Source of the DNA: Streptomyces venezuelae
GTDB lineage: Bacteria > Actinomycetota > Actinomycetes > Streptomycetales > Streptomycetaceae
DNA length: 64,000 nucleotides
Assembly: GCF_008642315.1 (NCBI RefSeq)
Contig: NZ_CP029192.1
Coordinates: forward strand, 992,001-1,056,000
Direction: 5' to 3'
A model generated the notes under the pieces. It worked only from the letters and a program-made list of their open reading frames with translations. It had not been told where the DNA came from and ran no database searches. Every line of letters starts with the position of its first letter. The first letter of the stretch is position 1. Of this stretch, positions 32,564 through 41,831 are shown piece after piece. A program made the position numbers and the translations under genes.

Positions 32564-33397
32564 TCAGCTCTTGGAGCCGGAGAGGGCGACGCTCTGGACG
32601 AAGTGCCGTTGCAGGAAGAGGTAGACGACGAGCATCGGCAGGCTGGCGATCAGCGAACCGGCCATCATCACCGGGTAGTTCGTCTCGTACTGCCCCTCCA
32701 GCGAGGTCAGTCCCGCACTGATCGGCATCTTCTCCGGGTCGGTGTTGACGATCAGCGGCCACAGCAGGTCGTTCCAGGACCACATGGCGGTGATGACGGC
32801 GAGCGCGGCCAGCGCGGGCCGGATCAGCGGCAGCATGATCGACCAGAAGATCCGGAAAGAGCCCGCGCCGTCGATGCGCGCCGCCTCCTCCAGTTCCCTG
32901 GGGAGGGTGAGGAAGAACTGGCGGAGCATGAACGTGCCGAAGGCGCTGAACATGCCGGGCAGAAAGAGCGCGGGCGCGGAGTTGAGCAGTCCGAGGGACT
33001 GGATGATGTCGTACTGCGGCAGGACGAGCAGGGAGCTCGGCACCATCAGGACGGACAGGAAGAGCGCGAACAGGACGTTGCGGCCGCGGAATTGCATGCG
33101 CGCGAACGCGTAGGCGGCGAGTGAGCAGAAGACGAGCTGTCCGACGGTGCGTCCGATGGTGTTGATCAGGCTGTTGGTGAGCATTTCGCGGAACGGCAGC
33201 GCTGTGAAGACTTCTTCGAAACTGTCCCAGTTCCAGTCCTTCGGCAGGAACGTGGGCGGCACCTGGGAGGTTTCCGCGAGGGTCTTCAGCGCGGTGAGCA
33301 GCTGCCACAGGAACGGGAAGGTCATGACGAGCGCGCCGAGCGAGAGCACGGCGTGAGTGGCGACGGATCCCGAGTCGATGCGCTTCCGGTCAGGCAT
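32564..33397 (-). CDS. Carbohydrate ABC transporter permease (MalG type)
   Basis: The 277-residue membrane protein has six predicted helices and the EAA loop EEAARIDGAGSFRIFWSIMLPLIRPAL that docks on the ATPase. It forms the importer channel with the MalF-type subunit whose gene overlaps its start by 8 bp. No ATPase gene is in the operon, so a shared MsiK-like ATPase encoded elsewhere probably drives it, as is usual in streptomycetes. Confidence 0.92.
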   Translation of the reverse strand: MPDRKRIDSGSVATHAVLSLGALVMTFPFLWQLLTALKTLAETSQVPPTFLPKDWNWDSFEEVFTALPFREMLTNSLINTIGRTVGQLVFCSLAAYAFARMQFRGRNVLFALFLSVLMVPSSLLVLPQYDIIQSLGLLNSAPALFLPGMFSAFGTFMLRQFFLTLPRELEEAARIDGAGSFRIFWSIMLPLIRPALAALAVITAMWSWNDLLWPLIVNTDPEKMPISAGLTSLEGQYETNYPVMMAGSLIASLPMLVVYLFLQRHFVQSVALSGSKS

Positions 33398-34337
33398 AGT
33401 GCACCCACCTCTTCTGGATCCGGAACTGGAGATACGTCAGGGCCGCGATGACCAGCATCAGGAGGAAGGCGAGCGCGGCCGCGGCGCCCTGGGCGTTCTC
33501 GATGAACGCCCATTTGTAGAAGAGGCCGACGACGGACTGCGTATCGCCGATCGCGGGGTTCTTCTCGGCCATCATGATGTAGATCAGGTCGAAGGTCTGC
33601 AGGGAATTGATCATGCAGATGACGGAGGCGAAGAAGATGGTCGGGCTGAGCAGCGGGAGCGTGATGGTGAAGAACCGGCGCAGCGGTCCCGCCCCGTCGA
33701 GTTCCGCGGCTTCGTAGTAGTCCTGCGGTATTCCTTTGACGCCCGCCATGAAGATGACGAGGTAGTAGCCGGTGGTGGACCAGACCATCACCGTGCCGAT
33801 CGCGTAGACGGCGGTGGACGGGTCGGAGACCCAGTAGTGCTCGTCGACGCCGAACCAGCTCAGGATTTCGTTGACGAGCCCGAAGTCGCCGTTGTAGAGC
33901 CAGTTCCAGACGAGGCCGACGGCGACGGGCAGCGTCACGAACGGGATGAAGTACAGGGCGCGGTAGACGGATACGCCGCGCAGTCCGCGCCGGTTCAGGA
34001 GCGATGCGACGACGATGGCGACGGGCAGCGCCATGAGCCCGATGACGCAGTAGATGAGTGTGTTTCCGAGGGCCTGCCAGACGGTGACGTCCTTGATGAC
34101 GCGCAGGTAGTTGTCGGTGCCTATGAAGGTGTGGCCGCCGAACGCGCCGAATTCGGTGAAGCTGAAGTAGAGGGTCTGCAGGAGCGGCCAGAAGTAGAAG
34201 ACGGCGAAGCCGAGGCCGAGCGGCGCGATGAACCAGTAGGCGGACCGCTGGTTGCGGGGTCCGGGGCGCGTGCCGGACGCCGATGTCCGGCTGCGTCCGG
34301 CCGCCTTCGCGGCGGCCGTCGCGGGAAAGACACTCAT
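33390..34337 (-). CDS. Carbohydrate ABC transporter permease (MalF type)
   Basis: The 315-residue membrane protein starts with a charged 30-residue tail, then six predicted helices, and the EAA loop YEAAELDGAGPLRRFFTITLPLLSPT. ATG 34337 overlaps the stop of the binding-protein gene by 4 bp, so synthesis is coupled. It pairs with the MalG-type protein in the cytoplasmic membrane. Confidence 0.92.
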   Translation of the reverse strand: MSVFPATAAAKAAGRSRTSASGTRPGPRNQRSAYWFIAPLGLGFAVFYFWPLLQTLYFSFTEFGAFGGHTFIGTDNYLRVIKDVTVWQALGNTLIYCVIGLMALPVAIVVASLLNRRGLRGVSVYRALYFIPFVTLPVAVGLVWNWLYNGDFGLVNEILSWFGVDEHYWVSDPSTAVYAIGTVMVWSTTGYYLVIFMAGVKGIPQDYYEAAELDGAGPLRRFFTITLPLLSPTIFFASVICMINSLQTFDLIYIMMAEKNPAIGDTQSVVGLFYKWAFIENAQGAAAALAFLLMLVIAALTYLQFRIQKRWVHYA

Positions 34338-35590
34338 GAGTCGCGTTCCTCCTTCAGGGCCCGGTCCATCTGCTCGCCCAGCGTGCGGGCGGCGGTCTCG
34401 ATGCCGCCCTTTCCGCTGAACGCGGCGCCGAGCAGCGGGTATTGGAGGTTCTCCCAGACGGCGGTGTTCTTGGAGCTCGGGTAGGGAACCGCGTATTCCT
34501 GCATCTCCAGGAAGTGCTTCAGGTCGAATTCGGGCATCGACTCGAGCCAGGCGTCCTGCGTCCCTTCGTACGAGGAGATGGTGACGCCCGCCTTCGCCTG
34601 GATCTCGGCGGCTTCGCGGCCCGCCATGAAGTGCACGAACTTCCAGGCGGCCGCCTTCTTGTCGCTCTTGGCGGAGATGACGTTCGCGAGGCCGTGGATG
34701 ATGGTGGCCCTGCGCTTTCCCTTGGGCAGGACGGCGATGCCGCCGTGGTCCTTGAGCGCGGGCACGGCGTACATCTGTCCGGCCATCGCGGAGAGGTCGT
34801 AGTTCATGGCGACCTTCTCCGACCAGTACCGCACGCGTCCGACGGACTCGACCATGGCGCTCTGCGGGGGCGACCAGCCCCGGTCGATCAGGTCGGTCAG
34901 GAAGCGCATGCCCTCGATGGACCGTTCGTCGCCGAAGCCCGAGCGGCCGTTCTCCAGGACGTAGCCGTCGGCGGCGCAGATGGCCGGGTAGATCTTGATC
35001 TGCCGGTCCATCTCGGCGGCGAAGCCGTGCACGCGCTTGCGCGGGTCGGTGAGTTCGGCGGCGGCGTCCCGCACGTCGTCCCAGGTCCAGCTCGCGTCCG
35101 GGTACCTGATGCCCGCCTTGTCGAAGAGCTGCTTGTTGTACCAGAGGCCGATGGTGTCGAAGTCCTTCGGCAGCCCGTACTGCGTGCCCCGGTAGGAGTA
35201 GAGCTTCACCAGGGCCTTCGGGTGACGGTCCACGGGGGTGGCGTCGGCCTTGATGTGCCCGGAGAGCGGTTCGAGGACGCCGTTGGCCGCGTACAGCTGG
35301 AAGTTGACGGCGTTCATCCAGAACACATCGGGTGCGGTGCCGCCGCGCATGGACGTTTTCAGCGTCGTCCAGTAGCTCGCCCAGGGCGTCAGCTGGATCC
35401 GCACCGAGATGCGCGGGTTCCGTTTCTCGAAAGCGGCGATGATCTGCTCCATGCCCGGCATCTGCGCCGGGTCCCACATCCCGTACGAGAGCGTGGTCCT
35501 GCCACCGCTGTCCGTGCCGCCGCCCCCTCCGGAGCAGGCGGCGAGCAAGGGGGCCGCCACCGCCCCGCCGAGCAGAGTCCTTCTGCGCAT
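34334..35590 (-). CDS. Extracellular solute-binding lipoprotein (carbohydrate ABC importer)
   Basis: The 418-residue protein begins with a twin-arginine-like signal (MRRRTLLGGAVAAPLLAAC) ending in a lipobox L-A-A-C (Cys19), followed by a Gly/Ser linker. The rest is a type I sugar-binding fold: PGMEQIIAAFEKRNPRISV, APDVFWMNAVNFQLYA, KDFDTIGLWYNKQLFDKAGI and an N-terminal cluster of aromatics. It captures a carbohydrate outside and hands it to the permeases. ATG 35590 puts the signal at the start; a longer reading adds 13 residues. It lies 67 bp after the ROK gene. Confidence 0.92.
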   Translation of the reverse strand: MRRRTLLGGAVAAPLLAACSGGGGGTDSGGRTTLSYGMWDPAQMPGMEQIIAAFEKRNPRISVRIQLTPWASYWTTLKTSMRGGTAPDVFWMNAVNFQLYAANGVLEPLSGHIKADATPVDRHPKALVKLYSYRGTQYGLPKDFDTIGLWYNKQLFDKAGIRYPDASWTWDDVRDAAAELTDPRKRVHGFAAEMDRQIKIYPAICAADGYVLENGRSGFGDERSIEGMRFLTDLIDRGWSPPQSAMVESVGRVRYWSEKVAMNYDLSAMAGQMYAVPALKDHGGIAVLPKGKRRATIIHGLANVISAKSDKKAAAWKFVHFMAGREAAEIQAKAGVTISSYEGTQDAWLESMPEFDLKHFLEMQEYAVPYPSSKNTAVWENLQYPLLGAAFSGKGGIETAARTLGEQMDRALKEERDS

Positions 35591-35656
35591 GTGCGCCTTC
35601 GCCTCCCGATGAGTCGCCGGACGCCCCACGGCCCCGCCCGCGAGGGCGGCCCGCCG

Positions 35657-36799
35657 CTACGACGCCTTGTCCGCGAGCAGGTCCTCCTCCACCCGGTCGA
35701 GCGCCTTGCGCACGGCGCCGATGGCCACGCCGCGCTCGCCGAGCGTGCTCAGGGCGATGCGCGGGACGTGCAGGGTCATGGGGCGCAGCCGCTCCTCGAG
35801 CAGCGGCACCAGGTGGCGGCCGACGGGGGTCGCCCCGCCGGTCAGCACGATCAGTTCCGGGTCGACGGCGAGCGCGAGCGCCGCGATGCCGGGTGCGAGC
35901 CGGTCGGCGAAGTCCGCGACGGCGGCCAGGGCCCGCGGGTCCGCCGCGTCGGCCGCGCGGGCCAGCGCGGCGACCTCGGACTCGCCGGTGCGCCGCCCGT
36001 CGGGGCCGCCCGGCCACTTCAGGGCTTCCTGGGCGGTGCTCATGCCGAGCAGGGGCAGCATCCCGAGTTCGCCGGCGCCGCCCCGCCTGCCCCGGTGCAG
36101 CCGCCCGCCGATGGTGAGGCTGCACGAGACGCGGTGTCCGGTCAGGACGCAGACGACGTCGCCCGCGAGGGTGGCGGCGCCCTGCCAGCGCTCGGCGAGG
36201 ACCGCGAGGTTCACGTCGTTCTCGACGAGGGTGTGACCGGGTTCGCCGTCCTCGATCAGCCGTCCGAGGTCGACGCCGGACCACTCGGGCACGACCACGG
36301 AGGTCACGACGCCGCCCTTGTCGACGACGCCCGGCACGCCCACGCAGCGGGCGAGGACGGCGGCGCGGCGCGGGACGTGGGCGTCCAGGAAGGTCTCCGT
36401 GGTGTGGCGCAGCAGGTCGAGGCGGGCGCTGCCGCCGAGTCCGGGGTCGATGGCGCCGCGGTGGGCGGCGAGGACGGTGCCGCCCAGGTCGGCGAGGAGC
36501 AGCACCATTTTGTGGAGCCCTATGTCGGCGCCCAGGACGTATCCGGCTTCGGTGCGGAAGCGGAAGCGGCGTGCGGGCCGGCCCGGCGCGCGCTCCCCCG
36601 CCTCCTCGGCGGCCTCGCCGACGAGTCCGCGTTCGGCCAGCTCCTCGACGGCGGCTTCCACGGTGGGCCGGGACAGGCCGGTGCTCGCGGCGAGTTCGGC
36701 GAGGGTGCGCGGGCTGCGGTGGTGCAGGGCGCGCAGCACGACGGTGGTGTTCAGCCGCCGCAGGGCGATCAGATCGTGCCCCCGTGCCCCGTTTCGCAT
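35657..36799 (-). CDS. ROK-family transcriptional repressor
   Basis: The 380-residue protein has an N-terminal winged helix (about 10-65: ALHHRSPRTLAELAASTGLSRPTVEAAVEELAERGLV) and a ROK domain: ATP-loop-like VLGADIGLHKMVLLLADLGG, then LVENDVNLAVLAER. The zinc-binding cysteines of typical ROK sugar kinases are not clear and a canonical kinase Asp is not obvious, so it is a regulator, not a kinase. ATG 36799 has GGTGAGGA upstream. It is first in the operon for the importer and two dehydrogenases and should repress it until the imported sugar binds. Confidence 0.9.
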   Translation of the reverse strand: MRNGARGHDLIALRRLNTTVVLRALHHRSPRTLAELAASTGLSRPTVEAAVEELAERGLVGEAAEEAGERAPGRPARRFRFRTEAGYVLGADIGLHKMVLLLADLGGTVLAAHRGAIDPGLGGSARLDLLRHTTETFLDAHVPRRAAVLARCVGVPGVVDKGGVVTSVVVPEWSGVDLGRLIEDGEPGHTLVENDVNLAVLAERWQGAATLAGDVVCVLTGHRVSCSLTIGGRLHRGRRGGAGELGMLPLLGMSTAQEALKWPGGPDGRRTGESEVAALARAADAADPRALAAVADFADRLAPGIAALALAVDPELIVLTGGATPVGRHLVPLLEERLRPMTLHVPRIALSTLGERGVAIGAVRKALDRVEEDLLADKAS

Positions 36800-36931
36800 C
36801 AGTCCTCACCCCGGATCCGTGCGGCGGCAGCCCGGCTGACGGGCCACGACGTCCGACGCCGCACGGAATTAGGGAGGAGACTTGCATAACCTTGACGGCC
36901 GGGGAACCCCTCCGGCAAGGGTCGGTCTGAG

Positions 36932-38032
36932 TCAGTCGACGTACGTTTCGAGCGTGCCCCTGCGTCGTACGTCGAGGGTCGCGCAGTGGAACGAGCCGCC
37001 GAACGGCGCGTAGTGGAGCAGGTCGCACGGGATCGGCTCAAAACCCCACGCTTCGAGCGCGCGCAGCATGCCCGTGTGGTGCCGCTCCGCGATCACGCGT
37101 TTCTCGTCGATCATCAGCACGTTCATGCTGAGCCACTTGCCGCACATGGAGGTCGTCTTCAGCAGGCGTTCGTCGATCGGCTCGGGCTCGGGGGCGATCA
37201 GGACGTCCCACGACCTCAGCACGTCAGGCAGGCGGTCGACGTCGACGTACTCGGGATTGACGAGCACCTTGCCGGGCGCGAGCAGCACGAACGTGGTGTC
37301 GATGTGCATGGGTGTACGGCAGCGGCTCTCGATCTCGTGGATGCGGTACTCCGGGCCGAGATGGCGGCGCAGCCATTCGATGCCCATCAGGTTGGTGACG
37401 TTGCTGCGCGTCACGAACAGGTCGCGGCCCGCGCGCATGAAGTCGGCGGCGTCGAAGACCGGTTCGAACTCGGTGAGGATGTACCGCATGGGCTCGCCGT
37501 CCTCGGGAGGACGGAAGTCCTCCGCGAACAGCGCGTCGGTCAGTTGCGGCTTCGGCGCGGACGTCCAGCGCGCACCGCGCCGGAAGTAGTCCTTGAGGAG
37601 TTCGCGGTAGGAGTACGTCTCGAAGTACCGGCACGGCCAGGCCATCGGCGTCTCGATGATCTCGTCGCCCACGACGAGCATGCCGTCGCGGGGACAGGCG
37701 TTGCAGAAGCCGCGTGACGTCCAGTCAGGGGTGGCGAAGTCGTGCTTGTGCTCGACGGCGGCCGGGCGCGTGACGGTGACGCCGAGGGACTCCAGGAGTG
37801 CGACGAACCGGTCGAGTTCGTCCTGGGCCGGCTCGATCAGACGCTTCGGGTACGTGTGGCCCGCGGCGAGACCTTGCAGGCGGGCCGCCCAGGGCGGGAT
37901 GTTGCAGGTCACGACGGGATGACTGGACGGGATCGTCGCGCCGTCGAGGCGGCCGACGACGACTTCCTCCAGCGGATCCCACTCGTTGTGCGAACTGACG
38001 GGCGATACGAGCGTTTTGCGCACCTGAGCCAT
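36932..38032 (-). CDS. Glycine amidinotransferase-like (GATM/StrB1) enzyme
   Basis: The 366-residue cytosolic enzyme is a five-fold pseudosymmetric amidinotransferase. The catalytic Cys lies in GGSFHCATLDVRR near the C-terminus, His-Asp in CRTPMHIDTTFVLL and the acid in VFDAADFMRAGRD. These enzymes move an amidino group from arginine to an acceptor amine through a Cys-amidino intermediate. Length and motifs fit glycine amidinotransferase or the streptomycin-type StrB. ATG 38032 was chosen because the family start (NEWDPLEEVVVGR) is 16 residues in. It stands alone, divergent from the mscS gene, with no aminocyclitol genes nearby, so guanidinoacetate or another guanidino compound is possible. 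Confidence 0.88.
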   Translation of the reverse strand: MAQVRKTLVSPVSSHNEWDPLEEVVVGRLDGATIPSSHPVVTCNIPPWAARLQGLAAGHTYPKRLIEPAQDELDRFVALLESLGVTVTRPAAVEHKHDFATPDWTSRGFCNACPRDGMLVVGDEIIETPMAWPCRYFETYSYRELLKDYFRRGARWTSAPKPQLTDALFAEDFRPPEDGEPMRYILTEFEPVFDAADFMRAGRDLFVTRSNVTNLMGIEWLRRHLGPEYRIHEIESRCRTPMHIDTTFVLLAPGKVLVNPEYVDVDRLPDVLRSWDVLIAPEPEPIDERLLKTTSMCGKWLSMNVLMIDEKRVIAERHHTGMLRALEAWGFEPIPCDLLHYAPFGGSFHCATLDVRRRGTLETYVD

Positions 38033-38244
38033 GCCCCATGGCCTACCACGCGGTGCGCGCCCCACTCGACAGACGTGGCCGGACTGTGAAGATCCAGGTG
38101 GGGGTACGCGCGCCTGGTGTGCCCGGATGGGGCAGGATGACGTCCGCGCCGGGCGGAGCTCCTGGAAGCAGTTGTCGTGGCTCCCGTCCCCCGGCGTGAC
38201 CGCACTCCCCGAATCGAGCAGGTACCCCACGTGACGACACATCA

Positions 38245-38269
38245 CATACGCCGCACTCAGGCGCGTATG
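38245..38269. promoter_or_regulatory. Inverted repeat upstream of the mscS-like gene
   Basis: CATACGC (38245-38251) and GCGTATG (38263-38269) form perfect 7-bp arms separated by 11 bp, 36 nt before the mscS start. It may be an operator in this 272-bp divergent region (38033-38304), which otherwise holds no supported gene. Confidence 0.4.
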
Positions 38270-38304
38270 CAGGCGCTCTCCCCCCGGACGACGGGAGCGA
38301 ACCG

Positions 38305-39393
38305 ATGAACCGTGCGCTCACACTGCACGACTGGATCGCGGCCGGCATCGCGGTGGCCGCGGGCGTCGCGGCCGCGTTCCTGCTCCGCGCGCTGCTGCGC
38401 TGGCTGGGCGAACGGGCGAGCCGGACCCGGTGGAGCGGCGATGACGTCATCGTCGACGCCCTGCGCACCCTCGTCCCCTGCGCGGCCGTCGCCACCGGAC
38501 TCGCCGCGGCGGCGGGCGCGCTGCCCCTCACACCGCGCACCGGACGCAACGTGACCACGGCGCTCACCGCGCTGCTCATCGTGGCGGGCACGCTGACGGC
38601 GGCCCGGATCGTCACCGGTCTGGTCAGGAGCCTGGCGCAGTCGCGTTCCGGCGTGGCCGGGTCGGCCACCATCTTCGTGAACATCACACGGGTCGTCGTC
38701 CTCGCGATGGGCTTCCTCGTCGTCCTGCAGACCCTCGGCATCTCCATAGCCCCGCTGCTCACCGCTCTCGGCGTCGGCGGCCTCGCGGTCGCCCTCGCCC
38801 TCCAGGACACGCTCGCCAACCTCTTCGCGGGCGTGCACATCCTCGCGGCGAAGACCGTGCAGCCCGGCGACTACATCCAACTCAGCAGCGGCGAGGAGGG
38901 CTACGTCGTCGACATCAACTGGCGCAACACGACGGTGCGGCAGCTCTCCAACAACCTCGTCATCATCCCCAACGCCAAGCTGGCGAGCACCAACATGACG
39001 AACTACAGCCGCCCCGAGCAGGAGCTGTCGATCACGGTGCAGGTCGGGGTGAGCTACGACAGCGACCTGGAACAGGTCGAGAAGGTCACGACGGAGGTCG
39101 TGGACGAGGTGATGACCGAGATCACGGGGGCGGTGCCCGACCACGAGGCGGCCATCCGCTTCCACACCTTCGGCGACTCGCGGATCAGCTTCACGGTGAT
39201 CCTCGGCGTCGGGGAGTTCAGCGACCAGTACCGGATCAAGCACGAGTTCATCAAGCGCCTGCACCAGCGCTACCGCGCCGAGGGCATCCGGGTGCCCGCT
39301 CCGGCGCGCACGGTCACGGTGCAGCAGGGTGAGCTGCCGCCGCCGCTGGGGATTCCGCACCAGCGGGACGCGTCGATCCCGACCCTGCACTAG
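38305..39393 (+). CDS. MscS-family mechanosensitive ion channel
   Basis: The 362-residue membrane protein has four predicted helices, with the pore helix LGVGGLAVALALQDTLANLFAG (about 150-172) rich in Gly and Ala, then the MscS beta domain (PGDYIQLSSGEEGYVVDINWRNTTVRQLSNNLVIIPNAKLA) and the alpha/beta tail. MscS channels open under membrane tension to release solutes. The gene ends at a hairpin and is transcribed alone. Confidence 0.93.
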   Translation: MNRALTLHDWIAAGIAVAAGVAAAFLLRALLRWLGERASRTRWSGDDVIVDALRTLVPCAAVATGLAAAAGALPLTPRTGRNVTTALTALLIVAGTLTAARIVTGLVRSLAQSRSGVAGSATIFVNITRVVVLAMGFLVVLQTLGISIAPLLTALGVGGLAVALALQDTLANLFAGVHILAAKTVQPGDYIQLSSGEEGYVVDINWRNTTVRQLSNNLVIIPNAKLASTNMTNYSRPEQELSITVQVGVSYDSDLEQVEKVTTEVVDEVMTEITGAVPDHEAAIRFHTFGDSRISFTVILGVGEFSDQYRIKHEFIKRLHQRYRAEGIRVPAPARTVTVQQGELPPPLGIPHQRDASIPTLH

Positions 39394-39429
39394 GGCCTGT
39401 GCGGGCTAGGAGGGACCGACACAGGCCCT
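39392..39429 (+). terminator. Terminator after the mscS-like gene
   Basis: AGGGCCTGTG and CACAGGCCCT form a perfect 10-bp stem with an 18-nt loop beginning at the stop codon. It separates the channel gene from the cation-efflux gene. Confidence 0.7.
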
Positions 39430-39531
39430 AGGCGCCCGTACGGAGCACCGGGCGCCCGTACGGACCCGCTGTCGGCCGAGTGGCCGACCGTTCGGTGGCG
39501 GGCGCCCGGGGCCCGTGGTCCACTCGCGGGC

Positions 39532-40458
39532 ATGGGGCACGACCACGGTCCGTCCGCGGCGACGGCGGGCGGCACGCTCAGCGGCACGTACCGCAGCCGT
39601 CTGCTGTGGACCATCGGCATCAGCGCGTCGATCACCGTCATCCAGGTGGTCGGCGCCCTGCTGTCCGGCAGTCTCGCGCTGCTCGCGGACGCGGCGCACA
39701 GCCTGACCGACGCGGTCGGCGTGTCGCTCGCGCTCGGCGCGGTCACCCTCGCCCAGCGCGCTCCGACGCCCCGGCGCACGTTCGGCTTCTACCGCGTCGA
39801 GATCTTCTCCGCGGTCCTGAACGCGCTCCTGCTCGTCGCCATCTTCGTCTGGGTGCTGTGGTCGGCGATCGGCCGGTTCAGCGAGCCGGTGGAGGTCAAG
39901 GGCGGCCTGATGTTCGTGGTCGCCGTGGGCGGACTCATCGCGAACCTGGTCGGCCTGTGGCTGCTGCGGGACGCCAAGGACAAGAGCCTCAACCTGCGCG
40001 GCGCGTATCTGGAGGTTCTCGGGGACGCGCTCGGCTCGGTCGCGGTGATCGTGGGCGGCCTGATCATCCTCCTCACCGGCTGGCAGGCCGCCGACCCCGT
40101 CGCCTCGATCGTCATCGGCCTGCTGATCGTGCCGCGCGCGTACGGGCTGCTGCGGGACTCCGTGCACGTGCTGCTGGAGGCGACCCCGCAGGACGTCGAC
40201 CTCGACGAGGTGCGACGGCATCTCCTCGCGGAGCGCGGCGTGGTCGCCGTGCACGATCTGCACGGCTGGACCGTCACCTCCGGGATGCCGGTGCTCACCG
40301 CGCACGTGGTGGTCACGGACACGGCGCTTGCGGACGGGTACGGGGAGCTGCTGGGCCGTTTGCAGCGCTGCGTCGGGGGCCACTTCGACGTGGCGCACTC
40401 GACGCTGCAACTGGAGCCGGAGGGGCATGACGAGGAGGGCGGGGCGCTGCACACGTAA
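39532..40458 (+). CDS. Cation diffusion facilitator (CzcD/ZitB-like) metal exporter
   Basis: The 308-residue membrane protein has six predicted helices. Helix 2 holds LLADAAHSLTDAVG (HxxxD metal site) and helix 5 has LEVLGDALGSVAVIVGG (DxxxD/S type). A His-rich loop is absent, but an N-terminal HDHGPS can bind metal. The C-terminal ferredoxin-like domain includes GVVAVHDLHGWTVTSG. It exports Zn(II), Co(II) or Cd(II) with proton exchange. ATG 39532 is preceded by a weak ribosome site. Confidence 0.92.
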   Translation: MGHDHGPSAATAGGTLSGTYRSRLLWTIGISASITVIQVVGALLSGSLALLADAAHSLTDAVGVSLALGAVTLAQRAPTPRRTFGFYRVEIFSAVLNALLLVAIFVWVLWSAIGRFSEPVEVKGGLMFVVAVGGLIANLVGLWLLRDAKDKSLNLRGAYLEVLGDALGSVAVIVGGLIILLTGWQAADPVASIVIGLLIVPRAYGLLRDSVHVLLEATPQDVDLDEVRRHLLAERGVVAVHDLHGWTVTSGMPVLTAHVVVTDTALADGYGELLGRLQRCVGGHFDVAHSTLQLEPEGHDEEGGALHT

Positions 40459-40478
40459 GACTGGCCCCGGGTCGCCGC

Positions 40479-41132
40479 TCAACCCTCCCGGACCGCCCCG
40501 AAGGCAGCGGCCACCGCGTCCCGCACCTCGGCCTCGCCGGGGGCCGCGACACCCCGCTCGGCGGCGATCTCCGAGAGGGAGGTCATCTCCACGTCGGGCA
40601 GTCCGCAGGCGGTGAAGCGGGTGAACTCGTCGAGGTCGGACGCGACGTTCAGGGCGAACCCGTGGCTCGTGACGCCGCCGCGGATGCGCATGCCGATCGA
40701 CGCCAGCTTGTGGTGCCGCGGCGTCCACACGCCGACGAGGCTCTGCGCGCCGGACGGGGTGTCGCGCCGCACCGCGTCGAAGCCGAGCGAGCCCACCGCG
40801 TCGACGAGCCCGTTCTCCACCCACCGCACGATGTCGCCGGGACCGCGCTCACGCAGGTTGAGGATGAGATATCCGACGAGCTGACCGGGCCCGTGGTACG
40901 TCGCCTGCCCGCCCCGGTCGACCTCGACGAGGGGGATCGGCGAGTCGGCGCGGGGCAGTTCGCCGGGCGGCGTGCGGGTTCCGTACGTGATCACGGGCGG
41001 GTGCGTGAGGAGGACGAGACGGTCACCGACGGCCCCGGCACGACGCTGCTCGACCCAGCCCCGCATCGCCTCCATGGCATCCAGGTACGGAACCTCACCC
41101 AGGTCGACACGTTCCAGCTCCTGAGCACCCAC
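40479..41132 (-). CDS. lipB: Octanoyl-[carrier protein]-protein octanoyltransferase
   Basis: The 217-residue enzyme transfers octanoyl from acyl carrier protein to lipoyl domains, the first step of lipoate synthesis. Motifs are complete: EVDRGGQATYHGPGQLVGYLILNL, KLASIGMRIRGGVTSHGFALNV with the catalytic Lys, and FTACGL with the catalytic Cys. GTG 41132 was chosen because GAGGAGG lies 6 nt upstream and the family start VDLGEVPYLDA follows; an upstream in-frame reading adds 25 poor residues. lipA, often next to lipB, is not in this window, so it must be elsewhere or beyond a change of gene order. Confidence 0.93.
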   Translation of the reverse strand: MGAQELERVDLGEVPYLDAMEAMRGWVEQRRAGAVGDRLVLLTHPPVITYGTRTPPGELPRADSPIPLVEVDRGGQATYHGPGQLVGYLILNLRERGPGDIVRWVENGLVDAVGSLGFDAVRRDTPSGAQSLVGVWTPRHHKLASIGMRIRGGVTSHGFALNVASDLDEFTRFTACGLPDVEMTSLSEIAAERGVAAPGEAEVRDAVAAAFGAVREG

Positions 41133-41307
41133 AGGCCCCTCCTCACGATCACGCGCCCACACGCCCGCACACCGACTGCCGGCATCAACCCGCCCGCCGG
41201 TCCGCACATTCCCCGCTTCCAGCGCGTCGATCCGCGCGTGTCCGAGGACCGTTTCCTATCTTGATCCGCGACAGACGAACCAGCAGAACCTGGACACGGA
41301 AGCCACA

Positions 41308-41703
41308 TTGAAGTCGACGCTGACGCACCTCAAGCACCTCTCGGCCCTCTCCGGAGCCGCCGCCACCCTCGTGGTCCTGACGACCGTCCCGGCCGCCGCG
41401 ACCCCCACATCCACGCCGTACGTCCCGCGCCCCGCGCTCACCGCGCAGGCCTCGGCGAGCAGCGTGCGGATCTCCGAGGAGTTCCGCATCTCCGGCGAGA
41501 GCCACGACATGCCGGCCGGCACACCCGTCACCCTGCAACAGAGGCAGGGCGCGCGGTGGGTGCCGCTCCCCGCCTCGGTGAACACCACACCCCAGGGGAC
41601 GTACAAGATGCGGGTCGTGCTGGGCCTCGAAGGCCGCAACGCACTGCGTGTGGCGGGCGGCGAGGCGGTCTCACCCGTGGTGCACGTGACCGTGCGGCCC
41701 TGA
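41308..41703 (+). CDS. Small secreted protein, Ig-like/beta-sandwich, unknown function
   Basis: The 131-residue precursor starts at TTG 41308 (GGAAG 6 nt upstream) with a Sec signal (TLVVLTTVPAAA|T). The mature part of about 95 residues is beta-rich: VRISEEFRISGESHDMPAGTPVTLQQRQGARWVPL, then TYKMRVVLGLEGRNALRVAGG. The pattern resembles an Ig-like or 'MSP-like' sandwich but I do not recognise a named family. No lipobox or cell-wall anchor. It may be loosely secreted or bind polymers; it stands between lipB and a secreted lipase. Confidence 0.7.
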   Translation: MKSTLTHLKHLSALSGAAATLVVLTTVPAAATPTSTPYVPRPALTAQASASSVRISEEFRISGESHDMPAGTPVTLQQRQGARWVPLPASVNTTPQGTYKMRVVLGLEGRNALRVAGGEAVSPVVHVTVRP

Positions 41704-41831
41704 GACTGCGGGATCTGCGCATGACCGAGGCTCGCGCGGTGCCGAGGTGCCGGGGTGCCGGGGTGCCGCCGGATGAGCATCGTTCGCTTCAACTACCTTG
41801 ATTGGTGGGGGTGTTGGGTCTCCAGAGACTG

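Noticed and set aside
30456..37028. Long merged frames that join permease, dehydrogenase and regulator genes
   Set aside because: Only the C-terminal parts look like proteins; real starts are internal with ribosome sites and 4-8 bp overlaps.
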